In this document: piece by piece, positions 9,272 to 17,546 of the stretch
Layout of the letters: every line of letters begins with the position of its first letter
Position numbering within the stretch: position 1 is the stretch's first letter
Source: Bradyrhizobium algeriense
GTDB taxonomy: Bacteria; Pseudomonadota; Alphaproteobacteria; Rhizobiales; Xanthobacteraceae
NCBI RefSeq assembly: GCF_003062295.1
Contig: NZ_PYCN01000033.1
Coordinates: 1 to 60,313, forward strand
Reading direction: 5' to 3'
DNA length: 60,313 bases
Made by a program: the position numbers and the translations under genes
Notes under the pieces: generated by a model
The model's input: the letters and a program-made list of their open reading frames with translations, nothing else
Database searches by the model: none
What the model was told of the DNA's origin: nothing

Positions 9272-10180
9272 CTAAGCGGCTTCCGGAAGGGCGGCCTTTT
9301 TACAAAGGCGGACTAGCCACCGGCAAAAAGCACGAGCGATTTCGGGACTGTCGCTGCGGTCGACTGCGTAAGCCCGATATTGCATGCCGCTGGGAGTACG
9401 TGATCCTGGTATCACATGCAGAACGCCCTCGCGCACGAGATCGCCGACAATGATTTCGGGTGCCACCAGAAGGCATTTTCCCGTCATGACTGCCGGCAGA
9501 GCAAGGTAATTGTGATCATATCTCGCCCCCGACTTTATGTCTTTTGAGTTCAGGTTCATCGCTCTCAGCCATGTGGGCAGTATGTCGGGCCGGGATGTAA
9601 TGTTCAGAATTGGCATTGAGCGAAGGACTGATAAGCTTTTGCCATCTACGTGATTTGGAGAGCCCACACAAACGAGTTGCTCGTTGTAGATTTCCCAATC
9701 GTCGGCCGGTTCGATGACGGAAAGGTCGCGTGTAATCAAGATGTCGAAATCGTCGGAGGATGTCGGCATGGAGAGCGAACTGATCACATCCACAATTACG
9801 CCGCCCATCTCAGCGGAGAATGCTTGGAGATTCGGAATGAGAAACGAGTAGGCGAAAGTCGAAAGCGAGGTGCGGACCACAAGCCGATTGGCGTCCGGGC
9901 GAGTCCGCCGGCGCATTCTCTTAGCGGTGAAGCACACTGTATCTAGCGGTTCGGCGACTGTGTTCGCAAAAAGCCTTCCGAATTCCGTCAATTCGCTCCG
10001 TTTACCGCGTCGTTCGATGAGGTCTGTACCCAGATATTCTTGCAGCACGGCCAGGTAGCGGCTGATGGAGCTCTGTGTCGCTCCCAAAGCGGTAGCCGCA
10101 CGCGTTACGCTTCCTTCTCGCGCGATCGCCACGAACACCCGGATCGCGTTGAGGGGCACTGCATCATCTTCGATAGCCAT
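9272..10180 (-). CDS. LysR-family regulator, probable activator of phosphonoalanine use (PalR-like)
   Basis: 302 residues. An N-terminal LysR helix-turn-helix (about 10-68: VPLNAIRVFVAIAREGS, RAATALGATQSSISRYLAVLQEYLG) precedes a two-lobed effector-binding domain (about 95-295). It lies downstream of palB-palA-like genes on the same strand, about 400 bases from palA. In Variovorax and Burkholderia a LysR regulator PalR controls phosphonoalanine genes palAB (established knowledge). Calling this the PalR equivalent is inference from context. The ATC-N9-GAT box at 10243-10259, 63 bases upstream of its start, is a candidate autoregulatory site. A degraded paralogue lies at 22055-22345. Its 3-prime end is close to the IS66 boundary. 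Confidence 0.85.
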   Translation of the reverse strand: MAIEDDAVPLNAIRVFVAIAREGSVTRAATALGATQSSISRYLAVLQEYLGTDLIERRGKRSELTEFGRLFANTVAEPLDTVCFTAKRMRRRTRPDANRLVVRTSLSTFAYSFLIPNLQAFSAEMGGVIVDVISSLSMPTSSDDFDILITRDLSVIEPADDWEIYNEQLVCVGSPNHVDGKSLSVLRSMPILNITSRPDILPTWLRAMNLNSKDIKSGARYDHNYLALPAVMTGKCLLVAPEIIVGDLVREGVLHVIPGSRTPSGMQYRAYAVDRSDSPEIARAFCRWLVRLCKKAALPEAA

Positions 10181-10242
10181 CTTCTATTCCGATAGGTTCT
10201 GGGACCTGCCACTGGAAGGGCCATTGCCAAGAATGGATATTC

Positions 10243-10259
10243 CATCACATTAGTCGATG
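10243..10259. promoter_or_regulatory. LysR-type box copy C
   Basis: CATCACATTAGTCGATG, an ATC-N9-GAT dyad, lies 63 bases before the LysR gene start on the minus strand. The following 70 bases (to CGGCCTAAG) align with the flanks of copies A and B. The distance fits an autoregulated LysR promoter. Confidence 0.5.
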
Positions 10260-10502
10260 TTTACCGCCGGATTACTGCTTTCTCGACGGTATATCGCGCT
10301 CAAAAACTGCTTCCGGCCTAAGCCGAAAAGATCGGTCGATGGCCTTGATAGTTGAGCTGATTTCCCTCGCGTTCCCCATAGGCGCATCTCAAGCGCGCCG
10401 TAGGATTGGACGCCGCGATCGCTCGATCGTCTTATCGCAATCGACACACCGCAATTTTCCGGAGGAGAAAGCCGCTAATTTCTGATCGATGGCGGGCCAG
10501 GC

Positions 10503-10531
10503 ATAGCGCCTGAGCGGAGCCCAGGCGCTAT
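10503..10531 (-). terminator. Hairpin after the palA-like gene
   Basis: ATAGCGCCTG (10503-10512) and CAGGCGCTAT (10522-10531) form a perfect 10-bp stem with a 9-base loop, just past the palA-like stop on the minus strand. There is no strong U-tract, so termination may be inefficient or Rho-assisted. Confidence 0.45.
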
Positions 10532-10578
10532 CTATCGTGTTGAAATCTCAATAGTCACTGCACGGCCAGAACGAGCCC

Positions 10579-11451
10579 TCAGCAAAGGAAGCGAGCCTCA
10601 GCTGCTTTGATCTCGCTCATCTTCTGGAGTCTGAAGATCTCCTCCACCGGCAGAATGTCCTTGTGGACGTTTTGGACGCCGCCGTCAGCGAGGATCCGGC
10701 GGAAGGTCTCCTGCATGGCAGTTGCAGCAGCGCGGATCCCGGAGTTGCCGTAGATCATCATGCGGATATTGCCGAGCGTCTTGACGCGCTCGGCGTTGAG
10801 GTCAGGGTAGGCGTTCGGCACGATCACCAGCGGCGCAAATCCGGTCCAGGCGCGCGAAAAGCTTTCGATTTCCGAGGGATCTTTCTTTTTCGAATGGATC
10901 AGGATCATGTCGGCGCCAGCCTCCACGTAGGCTTGCGCGCGATGCAGGGCCTCCACTTGGCCGAGGTCTGCGATGAGGGCTTCCGTGCGGGCGATGACCA
11001 GAAAATCCGGGTCCTGTCTTGTCGCAATGGCGGCCTTGATCTTACCCTGAAACTCCTCAATGCGCAGCAGTTCCTGGCGCCCCCCGGCCACAAGGCTCGT
11101 CACTTTCGGGAAGATCTTGTCCTCGATCACAACGGCGCTGGCGCCGGCCCGCTCGTATTCGCTGATGGCATGGATGACATTGATCGCATTGCCATAACCT
11201 GTATCGATGTCGGCGACGATCGGCAACCTCGTGCGTCCGGCGATCGCCCGCAGCATGTCGAGATGCTGTGTCATCGAGATCAGGCTCATGTCCGGCAGGC
11301 CGTAAAGCGCCGACAGCTCGAAGCCGGAGGCCCACAGGCCGTCGAATCCGGCTTCTTCTGCGAGGATCGCCGAAAGCGGGCTATGGGCGGCCATGATGTG
11401 GATAAGGCTGGTCTTCGCCATGCGGGCGCGGAGGCGTTTGGCAGGGGACAT
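10579..11451 (-). CDS. palA: Phosphonopyruvate hydrolase (PalA/PphA-like)
   Basis: 290 residues of the PEP mutase/isocitrate lyase superfamily, a cytoplasmic TIM barrel that binds Mg. The DIDTGYGN segment (81-88) and E110-D111-K112 supply metal and phosphonate ligands. PEP mutases carry EDK-x5-NS; this protein has EDKIFPKVTS, with threonine at 118 in place of asparagine, followed by RQELLRIEEFQGKI. That is the signature I recall for phosphonopyruvate hydrolase of Variovorax, which cleaves the C-P bond of phosphonopyruvate to pyruvate and phosphate. It lies 9 bases after the palB-like aminotransferase, so the pair would convert phosphonoalanine to pyruvate and phosphate. An alternative start is ATG 11421. 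Substrate specificity is inferred from motifs, not tested. Confidence 0.82.
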   Translation of the reverse strand: MSPAKRLRARMAKTSLIHIMAAHSPLSAILAEEAGFDGLWASGFELSALYGLPDMSLISMTQHLDMLRAIAGRTRLPIVADIDTGYGNAINVIHAISEYERAGASAVVIEDKIFPKVTSLVAGGRQELLRIEEFQGKIKAAIATRQDPDFLVIARTEALIADLGQVEALHRAQAYVEAGADMILIHSKKKDPSEIESFSRAWTGFAPLVIVPNAYPDLNAERVKTLGNIRMMIYGNSGIRAAATAMQETFRRILADGGVQNVHKDILPVEEIFRLQKMSEIKAAEARFLC

Positions 11452-11460
11452 CGAGATCTT

Positions 11461-12660
11461 TCAGGACAAGGCCGCGCAGGCGGCTATGATGCGGTCGCAG
11501 GCGCGGGTGAGGTCCTCGAGCGAGGAGGCATAGGAAATGCGGATATAGGGCGAGGCCATGAAGCCGCTGCCGGGCACAACGGCCACGGCGAAATCCTCGA
11601 GCAGATACATGGCGAAATCGGTGTCGGTTTCGATCACCTTGCCCTCCGGCGTGCGTTTGCCGATAACACCCGCGCAGGAGGGGAAAACGTAGAAGGCACC
11701 TTCCGGCACGCGGCACGAAAGCCCCTCGGCTTGGTTCAGCTTCGCAAGGACAATGTCGCGGCGCTGCAGAAAGGCGCTCGCGAATTCCTCGATGTGGTCC
11801 CGTCCGCCAGACAGCGCTTCGATGGCGGCATATTGTGAAATCGAGCTGGTGTGCGAGGAGGTTTGGCCTTGGATGAGGTTCATGGCCTTGATCAGCGCCA
11901 GAGGCCCCGCGCCATAACCGACGCGCCAGCCGGTCATTGCGTCGGCCTTGGACATGCCGTTGACTGTCAGCGTGCGCTGGTAGAGGTCCGGCGCGACTGC
12001 TGCCATGGTAGCGAAGTCACCGGTATAGGTGAGCTTTTCATAGATGTCATCGGACAGCACATGGACATTGGCATGGCGGCGCAGCACCACGGCCAGCGCG
12101 AGCAACTCACCTCGGCTGTAGACGGCACCGGTCGGATTGCACGGCGAGTTCAGCATTAGCCACTTGGTGCGCGGCGTGGTCGCCGCCTCCAACGCCTCAG
12201 GGCGGAGCTTGAAGCCATTGAATTCATCGCAGGCGACGAGAGTCGGTTTGCCGCCGGCGAGCGCCACCATATCGGGATAGGAGACCCAGCACGGCGTCGG
12301 GATCACCACCTCATCGCCCGGGTCGAGCGTGGCGAAGAGCGCATTGAAGACGACCTGCTTGGCGCCGCAGCCCACCGTGATCTGGTCGACACCGTAGTCG
12401 AGCCCATGTTCGCGGCCGAGGCTGTCGCGGATCGCCTCGCGAAGCGGCTTGATCCCGGCGACCGCCGTGTATTTCGTCCGCCCGTCGCGGATAGCCCGGA
12501 TGCCGGCTTCGCAGATAGCGGATGGCGTGGCGAAGTCCGGTTCGCCCTGACTGAGCGTGATCACATCAACGCCCTGATCGCGCAACTCGGCGGCACGAGC
12601 CGTCATCGCCTTGGTCTCAGAGGGGCGGACGACGTTGAGCCGTTCTGCAACGAGAAACAA
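11461..12660 (-). CDS. palB: Class I aminotransferase, probable phosphonoalanine transaminase (PalB-like)
   Basis: 399 residues, full length for an aspartate-aminotransferase-fold type I enzyme. Visible elements are the substrate loop around SQGEPDF, NSPCNPTG (171-178), D204/D205 and Y207 near the cofactor, Schiff-base lysine K238 in NGMSKADAMTGWR, and the carboxylate-binding arginine near the C-terminus (IRISYASS). Pairing with the phosphonopyruvate hydrolase 9 bases downstream supports the role known for PalB: removing the amino group of 2-amino-3-phosphonopropionate to give phosphonopyruvate. An aspartate/2-oxo-acid transaminase of broader range is the alternative. A weak LysR-type box lies about 80 bases upstream. 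Confidence 0.8.
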   Translation of the reverse strand: MFLVAERLNVVRPSETKAMTARAAELRDQGVDVITLSQGEPDFATPSAICEAGIRAIRDGRTKYTAVAGIKPLREAIRDSLGREHGLDYGVDQITVGCGAKQVVFNALFATLDPGDEVVIPTPCWVSYPDMVALAGGKPTLVACDEFNGFKLRPEALEAATTPRTKWLMLNSPCNPTGAVYSRGELLALAVVLRRHANVHVLSDDIYEKLTYTGDFATMAAVAPDLYQRTLTVNGMSKADAMTGWRVGYGAGPLALIKAMNLIQGQTSSHTSSISQYAAIEALSGGRDHIEEFASAFLQRRDIVLAKLNQAEGLSCRVPEGAFYVFPSCAGVIGKRTPEGKVIETDTDFAMYLLEDFAVAVVPGSGFMASPYIRISYASSLEDLTRACDRIIAACAALS

Positions 12661-12735
12661 GATAGAACCTTGAGAAGTTCGATGGGTGATTTTCGACTAC
12701 TTCTATTTGCTCTCAGCCGGGCTGGCCAACAAAGT

Positions 12736-12752
12736 CATCGCATTTTTGAATG
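12736..12752. promoter_or_regulatory. Weak LysR-type box upstream of palB
   Basis: CATCGCATTTTTGAATG keeps the CATCGCATT half and the closing ATG of the recurrent LysR-type box but has four differences from copy B. It lies 76 bases before the palB-like start. The position is right for activation by the neighbouring LysR protein, but the match alone is weak. Confidence 0.3.
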
Positions 12753-13034
12753 AATCGATCGAATTTTACGTTGGCGCTGAACTCTTCGTTCAGACGCGCG
12801 TTCTGCCAGAGACTCGGCGTGAGCCACCGAAAACTACTGAGCCGAGTTTTTGGCACTGAAGTAAGTACGCAAAGATAGCCCTCGCTTCTTCTTCAGTCAG
12901 CCGGCCCAGTCGAACGAGACCGGGATAGCGTAGTACTCCGCGAGCGCCAGGAGCGAGTCCCGCAGGACCAGCCGCACTTCGACGAGGTCTTCGTCGTCGA
13001 GTTCGACGGATTCGATCAGCGCCCGGTCAAGGCT
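12753..13034. other. Intergenic region with a short coding remnant
   Basis: The minus strand from about 13025 to 12901 has an uninterrupted acidic reading (LIESVELDDEDLVEVRLVLR, then LAEYYAIPVSFDWAG and stop) without a start. It may be the shifted C-terminal end of the HIT-like gene upstream or an unrelated remnant. Nothing else is recognised. Confidence 0.35.
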
Positions 13035-13388
13035 TCAGATCGCGTCCTTGGGCAGCGGATCAGTGCCGTAGCGGGGAATGATGTTCCAGTATATCTGAGC
13101 TAGCGCATTGCCGAAATAGGCGACGTTCATCTTCCTTGGATGGAAAGCGCGTTGCACAGCCTCGGTGATCACCGTCATCTCAAGCAGGTGCTGTGTGCGG
13201 AGATCGACTGGCAGGTCGTGCAACTCGCGCGCCACCACCTTGCAGGAAAAGAAACAATAGCCGCGGAAATACTGGCGCCGACGACTGAGTGTTAGGTAGC
13301 CAGTCGGCAGCTCGGCGACAAAATAACGTCCGTCGTCGCCGTCGACGGCCTGGAGGACTTCTCGCTTCGAGGAGGGATGAGGGATCAC
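13035..13388 (-). CDS. HIT-like protein lacking the histidine triad
   Basis: 117 residues resembling small HIT-domain nucleotide hydrolases/transferases: RGYCFFSCKVVARELHDLP, then EMTVITEAVQRAF and PRKMNVAYFGN. Where the family has HxHxH before the IPR/FPR motif (typically PHLHWH), this protein reads AQIYWNIIPRYGTDP, so all three catalytic histidines are gone. It also ends soon after, without the usual C-terminal strand. It lies between the binding-protein gene and palB on the same strand. Either it is a decaying pseudogene or a binding-only relative; catalysis of the normal type is not expected. Confidence 0.6.
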   Translation of the reverse strand: MIPHPSSKREVLQAVDGDDGRYFVAELPTGYLTLSRRRQYFRGYCFFSCKVVARELHDLPVDLRTQHLLEMTVITEAVQRAFHPRKMNVAYFGNALAQIYWNIIPRYGTDPLPKDAI

Positions 13389-13464
13389 GGCGGCGGCCTC
13401 TCGGAAGGGGGATTAATCGTCCTCCGCGCCGGCAAGGTGGCGTCGAAGGAGGGCCTCGCGGAAA

Positions 13465-14733
13465 TCAAGGCTTCGGCAGGAGTTTTTCGACATCGCGGAC
13501 CATATCGGGGAGCACTTCCTCCGGTATCCGCTTTAGCGTCACCACGCTTTGTAGGTGGTCCCGAATCACGGTGGTGATGCGCGGGCCGTTTTGGCCGGGA
13601 TAGGGGTTCATGCTCTTTATTCGGGCAAGCGCGGCGACGGCGGCAAGGGCGTTCGGCTTGGCTTTATAATACTCGCCGAGGTACTTCGGGTCATTGACTG
13701 CAATCGTGTTGACCGGCGTCAGCCCTGTCTTCAGCACCATCAGCGTCTGCGCGTCCGGGCCGACGGCGAATTTGAGGTATTTCCACGCGGCCTGCTGCTT
13801 CGCTGGATCGGGGGTCATGATCGCCAATCCGCCGCCTCCCGACTGCATGCGGCCGTCGGCAGCCGATTGCGGGAAGGGGCCGGTGCGGATGTCGAGCCTG
13901 GGTCCGGCGTTGGCAGTCAATTGTTCCAGACGCGAGTTGGAAGCGACATAGATGCCGATCTTGCCCGAGGCGAAGGCCTGGCGGGCTTGTTCGGTGGTCA
14001 TGTCGATCATGCCGGTCTCGCCGAAGCGGCGCATCAGTTGCAGCGCCGCCTGGCCTGCCGCGCTATCGAAGGCGATCTTGCCGTCATGCGTGAACACGTC
14101 GCCGCCGTGACTGTAGACGAGCCCGTGAAACGACCAGTTGTAGCTGTCGGAATGATATTCAAAGAAGATCGGCACAACCGTAGGGTCGGTTTTACGGATG
14201 TCGGCGGCAAGCGACAGGATCTCGCCCCAGGAAAGATCGAAGTTCGACAGATCCGGGTGCGCTTTCCGAATGAGGCTCATGTTGTAGTAGACGATACTCG
14301 TCGAGACCGATTCCGGGACCGCGACCATCTTGCCTTTCCATCGCGTCGTGGCGAGCGCCCCCGGTTCAACGCCGACCGCGGCCCATGATGGGTCGGCGGC
14401 AACGAAGCCGTCGAGGGACGCAAGCAGTCCGCGCTCGGCAAGCACTGGTATATCGGGATAGCAGAGCGATGCGACGACGTCGGGCAGATCCTGGGTGACC
14501 GCCGCCCTCAGCAGTTGCTGCAGCAAAGTCGGACAGTCGGCCGCATTGGCCTGCGCGACGATCTGGACGTCGGGGTTCTGCTGCATGAAGCGCTCGGCGA
14601 GCGGCTGGCGGAAGAGGCCGTCGCGCGCCGGAAAGGCATAGCTCACCCTCAGCGTGACCGCGTCGGCACAGGCACCGATCACCCCAATGAGCATCGCGGC
14701 GACGGCCGATATCAGCGAAAGCGTCATTTTCAT
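13465..14733 (-). CDS. ABC transporter substrate-binding protein, family 1 (UgpB-like)
   Basis: 422 residues. There is a Sec signal peptide (MKMTLSLISAVAAMLIGVIGACA), then an extracellular solute-binding family 1 fold (VSYAFPARDGLFRQPLAERF, YYNMSLIRKA, GGGGLAIMTPDPAKQQAAWKYLKF, TGLTPVN). The closest visible relatives are UgpB-type glycerol-3-phosphate/sugar binding proteins. It follows phnF on the same strand, and a palindromic PhnF-type operator lies between them, so phosphonate-linked expression is likely. It has no adjacent permeases on this strand; the Ugp-like permeases at 23718-25531 are the obvious partners. A homologous binding protein is at 27321. The ligand is unknown. Confidence 0.87.
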   Translation of the reverse strand: MKMTLSLISAVAAMLIGVIGACADAVTLRVSYAFPARDGLFRQPLAERFMQQNPDVQIVAQANAADCPTLLQQLLRAAVTQDLPDVVASLCYPDIPVLAERGLLASLDGFVAADPSWAAVGVEPGALATTRWKGKMVAVPESVSTSIVYYNMSLIRKAHPDLSNFDLSWGEILSLAADIRKTDPTVVPIFFEYHSDSYNWSFHGLVYSHGGDVFTHDGKIAFDSAAGQAALQLMRRFGETGMIDMTTEQARQAFASGKIGIYVASNSRLEQLTANAGPRLDIRTGPFPQSAADGRMQSGGGGLAIMTPDPAKQQAAWKYLKFAVGPDAQTLMVLKTGLTPVNTIAVNDPKYLGEYYKAKPNALAAVAALARIKSMNPYPGQNGPRITTVIRDHLQSVVTLKRIPEEVLPDMVRDVEKLLPKP

Positions 14734-14840
14734 CGTCGCAAACCTTTCTTGAGGCGCTTCCGTCGGTCGGGCGCCCGGACCGGCATTGAGCCAGATTGGC
14801 TCCGATTAAGCGGGGCGGATGAAGCCGCACTGACAGGATT

Positions 14841-14863
14841 GGTACAACGTCCCCACTTGTACC
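14841..14863. promoter_or_regulatory. Palindromic operator upstream of the binding-protein gene (putative PhnF site 1)
   Basis: GGTACAA at 14841-14847 and its exact reverse complement TTGTACC at 14857-14863 are separated by nine bases. The site is 108 bases upstream of the binding-protein start, just after phnF. The TTGTACC half recurs in the phnF-phnM intergenic region. Assignment to the GntR/UTRA regulator is inference. Confidence 0.5.
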
Positions 14864-14929
14864 GTTCGGAGAGAAACTCCCGGTGCCTCGACTTCCTTGG
14901 CCCGACTGGCGGAACAGCTGAACCGGCCA

Positions 14930-15748
14930 CTACTCGAACGTGACCACCAGTTCCATGTGCCGGGGGGCAACACGCATTCTCGAAACCACAATCGGGGTGC
15001 CGCTGACGTCGACATTGATGTTGGTCACCAGGAGAATTGGCTGTCGGGGCGGCAGGCCGAGCCATTCCGCATCTGCTTTGGAGAGCGCGATCGCCGAAAT
15101 CCGGGTTTCGTAACGCTTGTAGGTGTTCACACCGTATCTGCGCCAGGCTTCGGTGAAGCTGCCGGTTTCCACGATGACCTGCTCGATGCCCTCGAAACGT
15201 GGCAACGGGAAATAGCTGGACGCGACGGCGACGGCGAGCCCGTCCACCACTGTGATCGTATCCACCTTGCGGGCGAAATGGCTGCTGTCGAGCCGGAGGT
15301 CGCGGCCGAGGTCCTCTTCGGCTCGCACCCGGCTGAAACCGAGGATGCGCCGTTCCCCGGCCCGGTAGATGTCGCGTATTGCAGCACTGAGGCGCGACGT
15401 CGGCCCGATGTGATGCCGCACCACCCGCTCCTTGACGAAGGCGCCGCGCCCCTGCTCGATCCTCAAGAGATTCCGCTTGCGTAACGACGAGAGCGCATGG
15501 CGGACGGTGTTGCGGTGAACGTCGAAACGGGCGGCGAGTTCGAACTCCGTCGGCAGCCGGTTGCCGGGCGCCCATGTCCCGGCCCGGATCTCTTGTTCGA
15601 GCGCCCGTTCGACGAGTCGCCAGAGCGAGGTGGCGCCGCGCCGCTCTTGCAGCCTAGCTTTTCGCGTCTCGCCTTTCGGGGCGGGGATAGGATCTGGCAT
15701 GTCGGCTTCGCACTCCGCTTCGTGGTCCGGCAACGTTAGGACAGGCAT
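14930..15748 (-). CDS. phnF: GntR/UTRA-family phosphonate regulator PhnF
   Basis: 272 residues from ATG 15748; an in-frame upstream ATG at 15847 would run through the shared promoter. The N-terminal GntR winged helix (SLWRLVERALEQEIRAGTW, LPTEFELAARFDVHRNTVRHAL) is followed by a UTRA ligand-binding domain (about 105-265) ending in SRMRVAPRHMELVVTFE. PhnF proteins are repressors of phn operons that sense a phosphonate or related anion. It is divergent from phnM, and TTGTACC half-sites occur both in the shared intergenic region and downstream before the binding-protein gene. Exact ligand unknown. Confidence 0.9.
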   Translation of the reverse strand: MPVLTLPDHEAECEADMPDPIPAPKGETRKARLQERRGATSLWRLVERALEQEIRAGTWAPGNRLPTEFELAARFDVHRNTVRHALSSLRKRNLLRIEQGRGAFVKERVVRHHIGPTSRLSAAIRDIYRAGERRILGFSRVRAEEDLGRDLRLDSSHFARKVDTITVVDGLAVAVASSYFPLPRFEGIEQVIVETGSFTEAWRRYGVNTYKRYETRISAIALSKADAEWLGLPPRQPILLVTNINVDVSGTPIVVSRMRVAPRHMELVVTFE

Positions 15749-15757
15749 GGCCTCTCG

Positions 15758-15779
15758 ACTTGAAGACACTGGTACAAGT
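15758..15779. promoter_or_regulatory. Inverted repeat between phnF and phnM (putative PhnF site 2)
   Basis: ACTTG at 15758-15762 and CAAGT at 15775-15779 flank 12 bases, and the right arm reads GGTACAAGT, sharing GGTACAA with site 1. It lies just upstream of the phnF start and of the Pho box, where a repressor could control both directions. Confidence 0.45.
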
Positions 15780-15798
15780 CCGTCAAGGTGACACAATT

Positions 15799-15816
15799 TG
15801 TCATCGCGCTGTCGCT
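15799..15816 (+). promoter_or_regulatory. Pho box upstream of the phn operon
   Basis: TTGTCAT, four bases, then CTGTCGC match the two 7-bp halves of the PhoB consensus (CTGTCAT-N4-CTGTCAY) with one mismatch each. The box is about 65-80 bases before the chosen phnM start. PhoB control of C-P lyase operons under phosphate limitation is established in many proteobacteria; here it is predicted from sequence. Confidence 0.55.
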
Positions 15817-15881
15817 CGCCGCTCCTTTCACAGCTGATAGAACCCAAGCAGGTCCTAAAGCTAGGAAAGAGGCGCCTTCCG

Positions 15882-17048
15882 ATGGGTCGATCGGCGAATT
15901 CTGTAACCCAAATACGACAAAGTATCTTTCAACGCGGCGAAGTTCTCTTGACGAACGCGAAGATCGTGACCCGATCGGCGTGTTTCAACGGAACGATTCA
16001 GATTGTCAACGGACTGATCGCCGACATCTCGACCGGTAGTACCACCGCGCCAGGGGCGCTCGATTTTGAAGGCGACCACCTGCTGCCCGGATTGATCGAT
16101 GTCCATACCGATCACCTCGAAAAGCAGATCCTCCCGCGCGCTGGCATGACCTGGGATCCGTTGGGAGCTGCGATTGCCCACGACATTCAGATTTGCGCGG
16201 CGGGCACCACGACAGTGTTCGATTCGCTGATCGTCGGGGCGGTGGGCAATCCGGAGCGGCGCCGCCTGCTGCCGCTGATGCTGAAGGGGCTTGGCGAGGT
16301 GCGCCGGCACGGCCTGCTCAGGGCTGACCACCTGCTTCACCTGCGCTGCGATGCCCGTGAGCGCGACCTAATTGATCTTTTCCTTGCTTATGCCGACCAG
16401 CCTCAACTTCGATTCGTGACCATGATGGATGACGGGCCACGGCGGGACCCGAAGCGGTTCCGGCATCTCGAGCGTCGCAAGAATACGCCTGAGGCGGAAA
16501 TCGAGGCGGCAATCGCCGCCGTGGCAACCAAAGAGGACTGCACCGAAGACAATCGGCGACGCCTCATCGCGCACTGTCGCGCGCGCGGCGTGCCCTTCGC
16601 TAGCCACGACGACACTACCGTTGCCCATATCGCAGAAGCCGTCGGATACGGTCTCTCCATTTCCGAATTTCCAATCACCGTGGAGGCGGCGAAAGCCGCC
16701 CGCGCCGCCGGCATGACGATCATCGTTGGGGGACCCAACCTCGTCGCAGGGCGCTCACATATTGGCAACGTCTCGGTGCGGGAGCTCGCGCAGGACGGCC
16801 TCATTGACATCATCTGTTCAGACTACATCTCTGCAAGCATTCTGCGCGGCATTTGGTACTTGGCGAGCCAATCCGACCTAAGTCTGCCGGAGGCCGTCGC
16901 ACTCGGAAGCCGGCGGCCGGCGGAAACCTTCGGGCTTTTCGACCGCGGCGAGATTGAGGTGGGCAAGCGCGCCGACCTCATCCGCATAGCCGACCGAGCC
17001 GGTCCTGTCGTCCGAGCGGTCTGGACGAGCGGAACACAGGTGCTCTGA
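15882..17048 (+). CDS. phnM: PhnM, ribose-1-methylphosphonate-5-triphosphate diphosphatase
   Basis: 388 residues from ATG 15882, chosen because it has an upstream GGAAAGAGG and because the longer frame from 15798 would overlap the Pho box. It is an amidohydrolase-superfamily enzyme: the metal motif HTDHLEK sits in PGLIDVHTDHLEKQILPR, followed by CAAGTTTVFDSL, SHDDTT, FPITVEAAKAAR, GGPNLVAGRSH and CSDYISAS. PhnM removes pyrophosphate from the 5-triphosphate made by PhnGHIL, giving the PhnJ substrate. It is first in the plus-strand C-P lyase operon, unlike the E. coli order where phnM follows phnL. Confidence 0.95.
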   Translation: MGRSANSVTQIRQSIFQRGEVLLTNAKIVTRSACFNGTIQIVNGLIADISTGSTTAPGALDFEGDHLLPGLIDVHTDHLEKQILPRAGMTWDPLGAAIAHDIQICAAGTTTVFDSLIVGAVGNPERRRLLPLMLKGLGEVRRHGLLRADHLLHLRCDARERDLIDLFLAYADQPQLRFVTMMDDGPRRDPKRFRHLERRKNTPEAEIEAAIAAVATKEDCTEDNRRRLIAHCRARGVPFASHDDTTVAHIAEAVGYGLSISEFPITVEAAKAARAAGMTIIVGGPNLVAGRSHIGNVSVRELAQDGLIDIICSDYISASILRGIWYLASQSDLSLPEAVALGSRRPAETFGLFDRGEIEVGKRADLIRIADRAGPVVRAVWTSGTQVL

Positions 17049-17066
17049 GGTGGTCGAGAGCGGGAG

Positions 17067-17546
17067 ATGAATGTGTCAGCCACGCAAACCGCTTTTGGCG
17101 ATCAATGCACCCGTCAACACTGGATGACGGTGCTTGCCAAGGCCCGGCTTGCCGAACTGGACCGGCACTGGGCGGCGATCGCCCGCCCGAAATTCCAGTG
17201 GATCCGCCGACCGGAGTATGGCGCAGCGATGTTGCGGGGGGCAGTCGGTCGCACCGGCGCGGTGTTCAATCTCGGCGAGGCGACGGTGACGCGCTGTACG
17301 CTCCAGATCGAGACCGGCGAGATCGGCATCGCCTATGTGCTCGGCCGCAACAAGCGCCACGCTGCGCTCGCCGCCCTATTCGACGGGCTAATGCAGCGCG
17401 ACCAAGCTACCGGGGCCGGCACGATTGCCCCAATCATTGCCGCGATTGATCGTTGCGTGCGCGAAACGGAGCGGGCGGTCCGACGCGAGACGCAACTGAG
17501 CAAGGTCGATTTCTTCATGCTGGGGCGGGAGGCCAATGGCGAATGA
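17067..17546 (+). CDS. phnG: PhnG, C-P lyase core subunit
   Basis: 159 residues with the PhnG pattern RQHWMTVLAKA, RRPEYGAAMLRGAVGRTGAVFNLGEATVTRC and GYVLGR-type RNKRHA segments. It is a subunit of the PhnGHIJ core complex. Together with PhnI, PhnH and PhnL it attaches a phosphonate to the ribose of ATP, displacing adenine. It begins 18 bases after phnM, and its stop overlaps the phnH start (ATGA), so translation is probably coupled. Confidence 0.94.
   Translation: MNVSATQTAFGDQCTRQHWMTVLAKARLAELDRHWAAIARPKFQWIRRPEYGAAMLRGAVGRTGAVFNLGEATVTRCTLQIETGEIGIAYVLGRNKRHAALAALFDGLMQRDQATGAGTIAPIIAAIDRCVRETERAVRRETQLSKVDFFMLGREANGE

Noticed and set aside
17453..17542. Upstream extension of phnH
   Set aside because: Lies inside phnG; the overlapping ATG at 17543 with the normal PhnH N-terminus is preferred.
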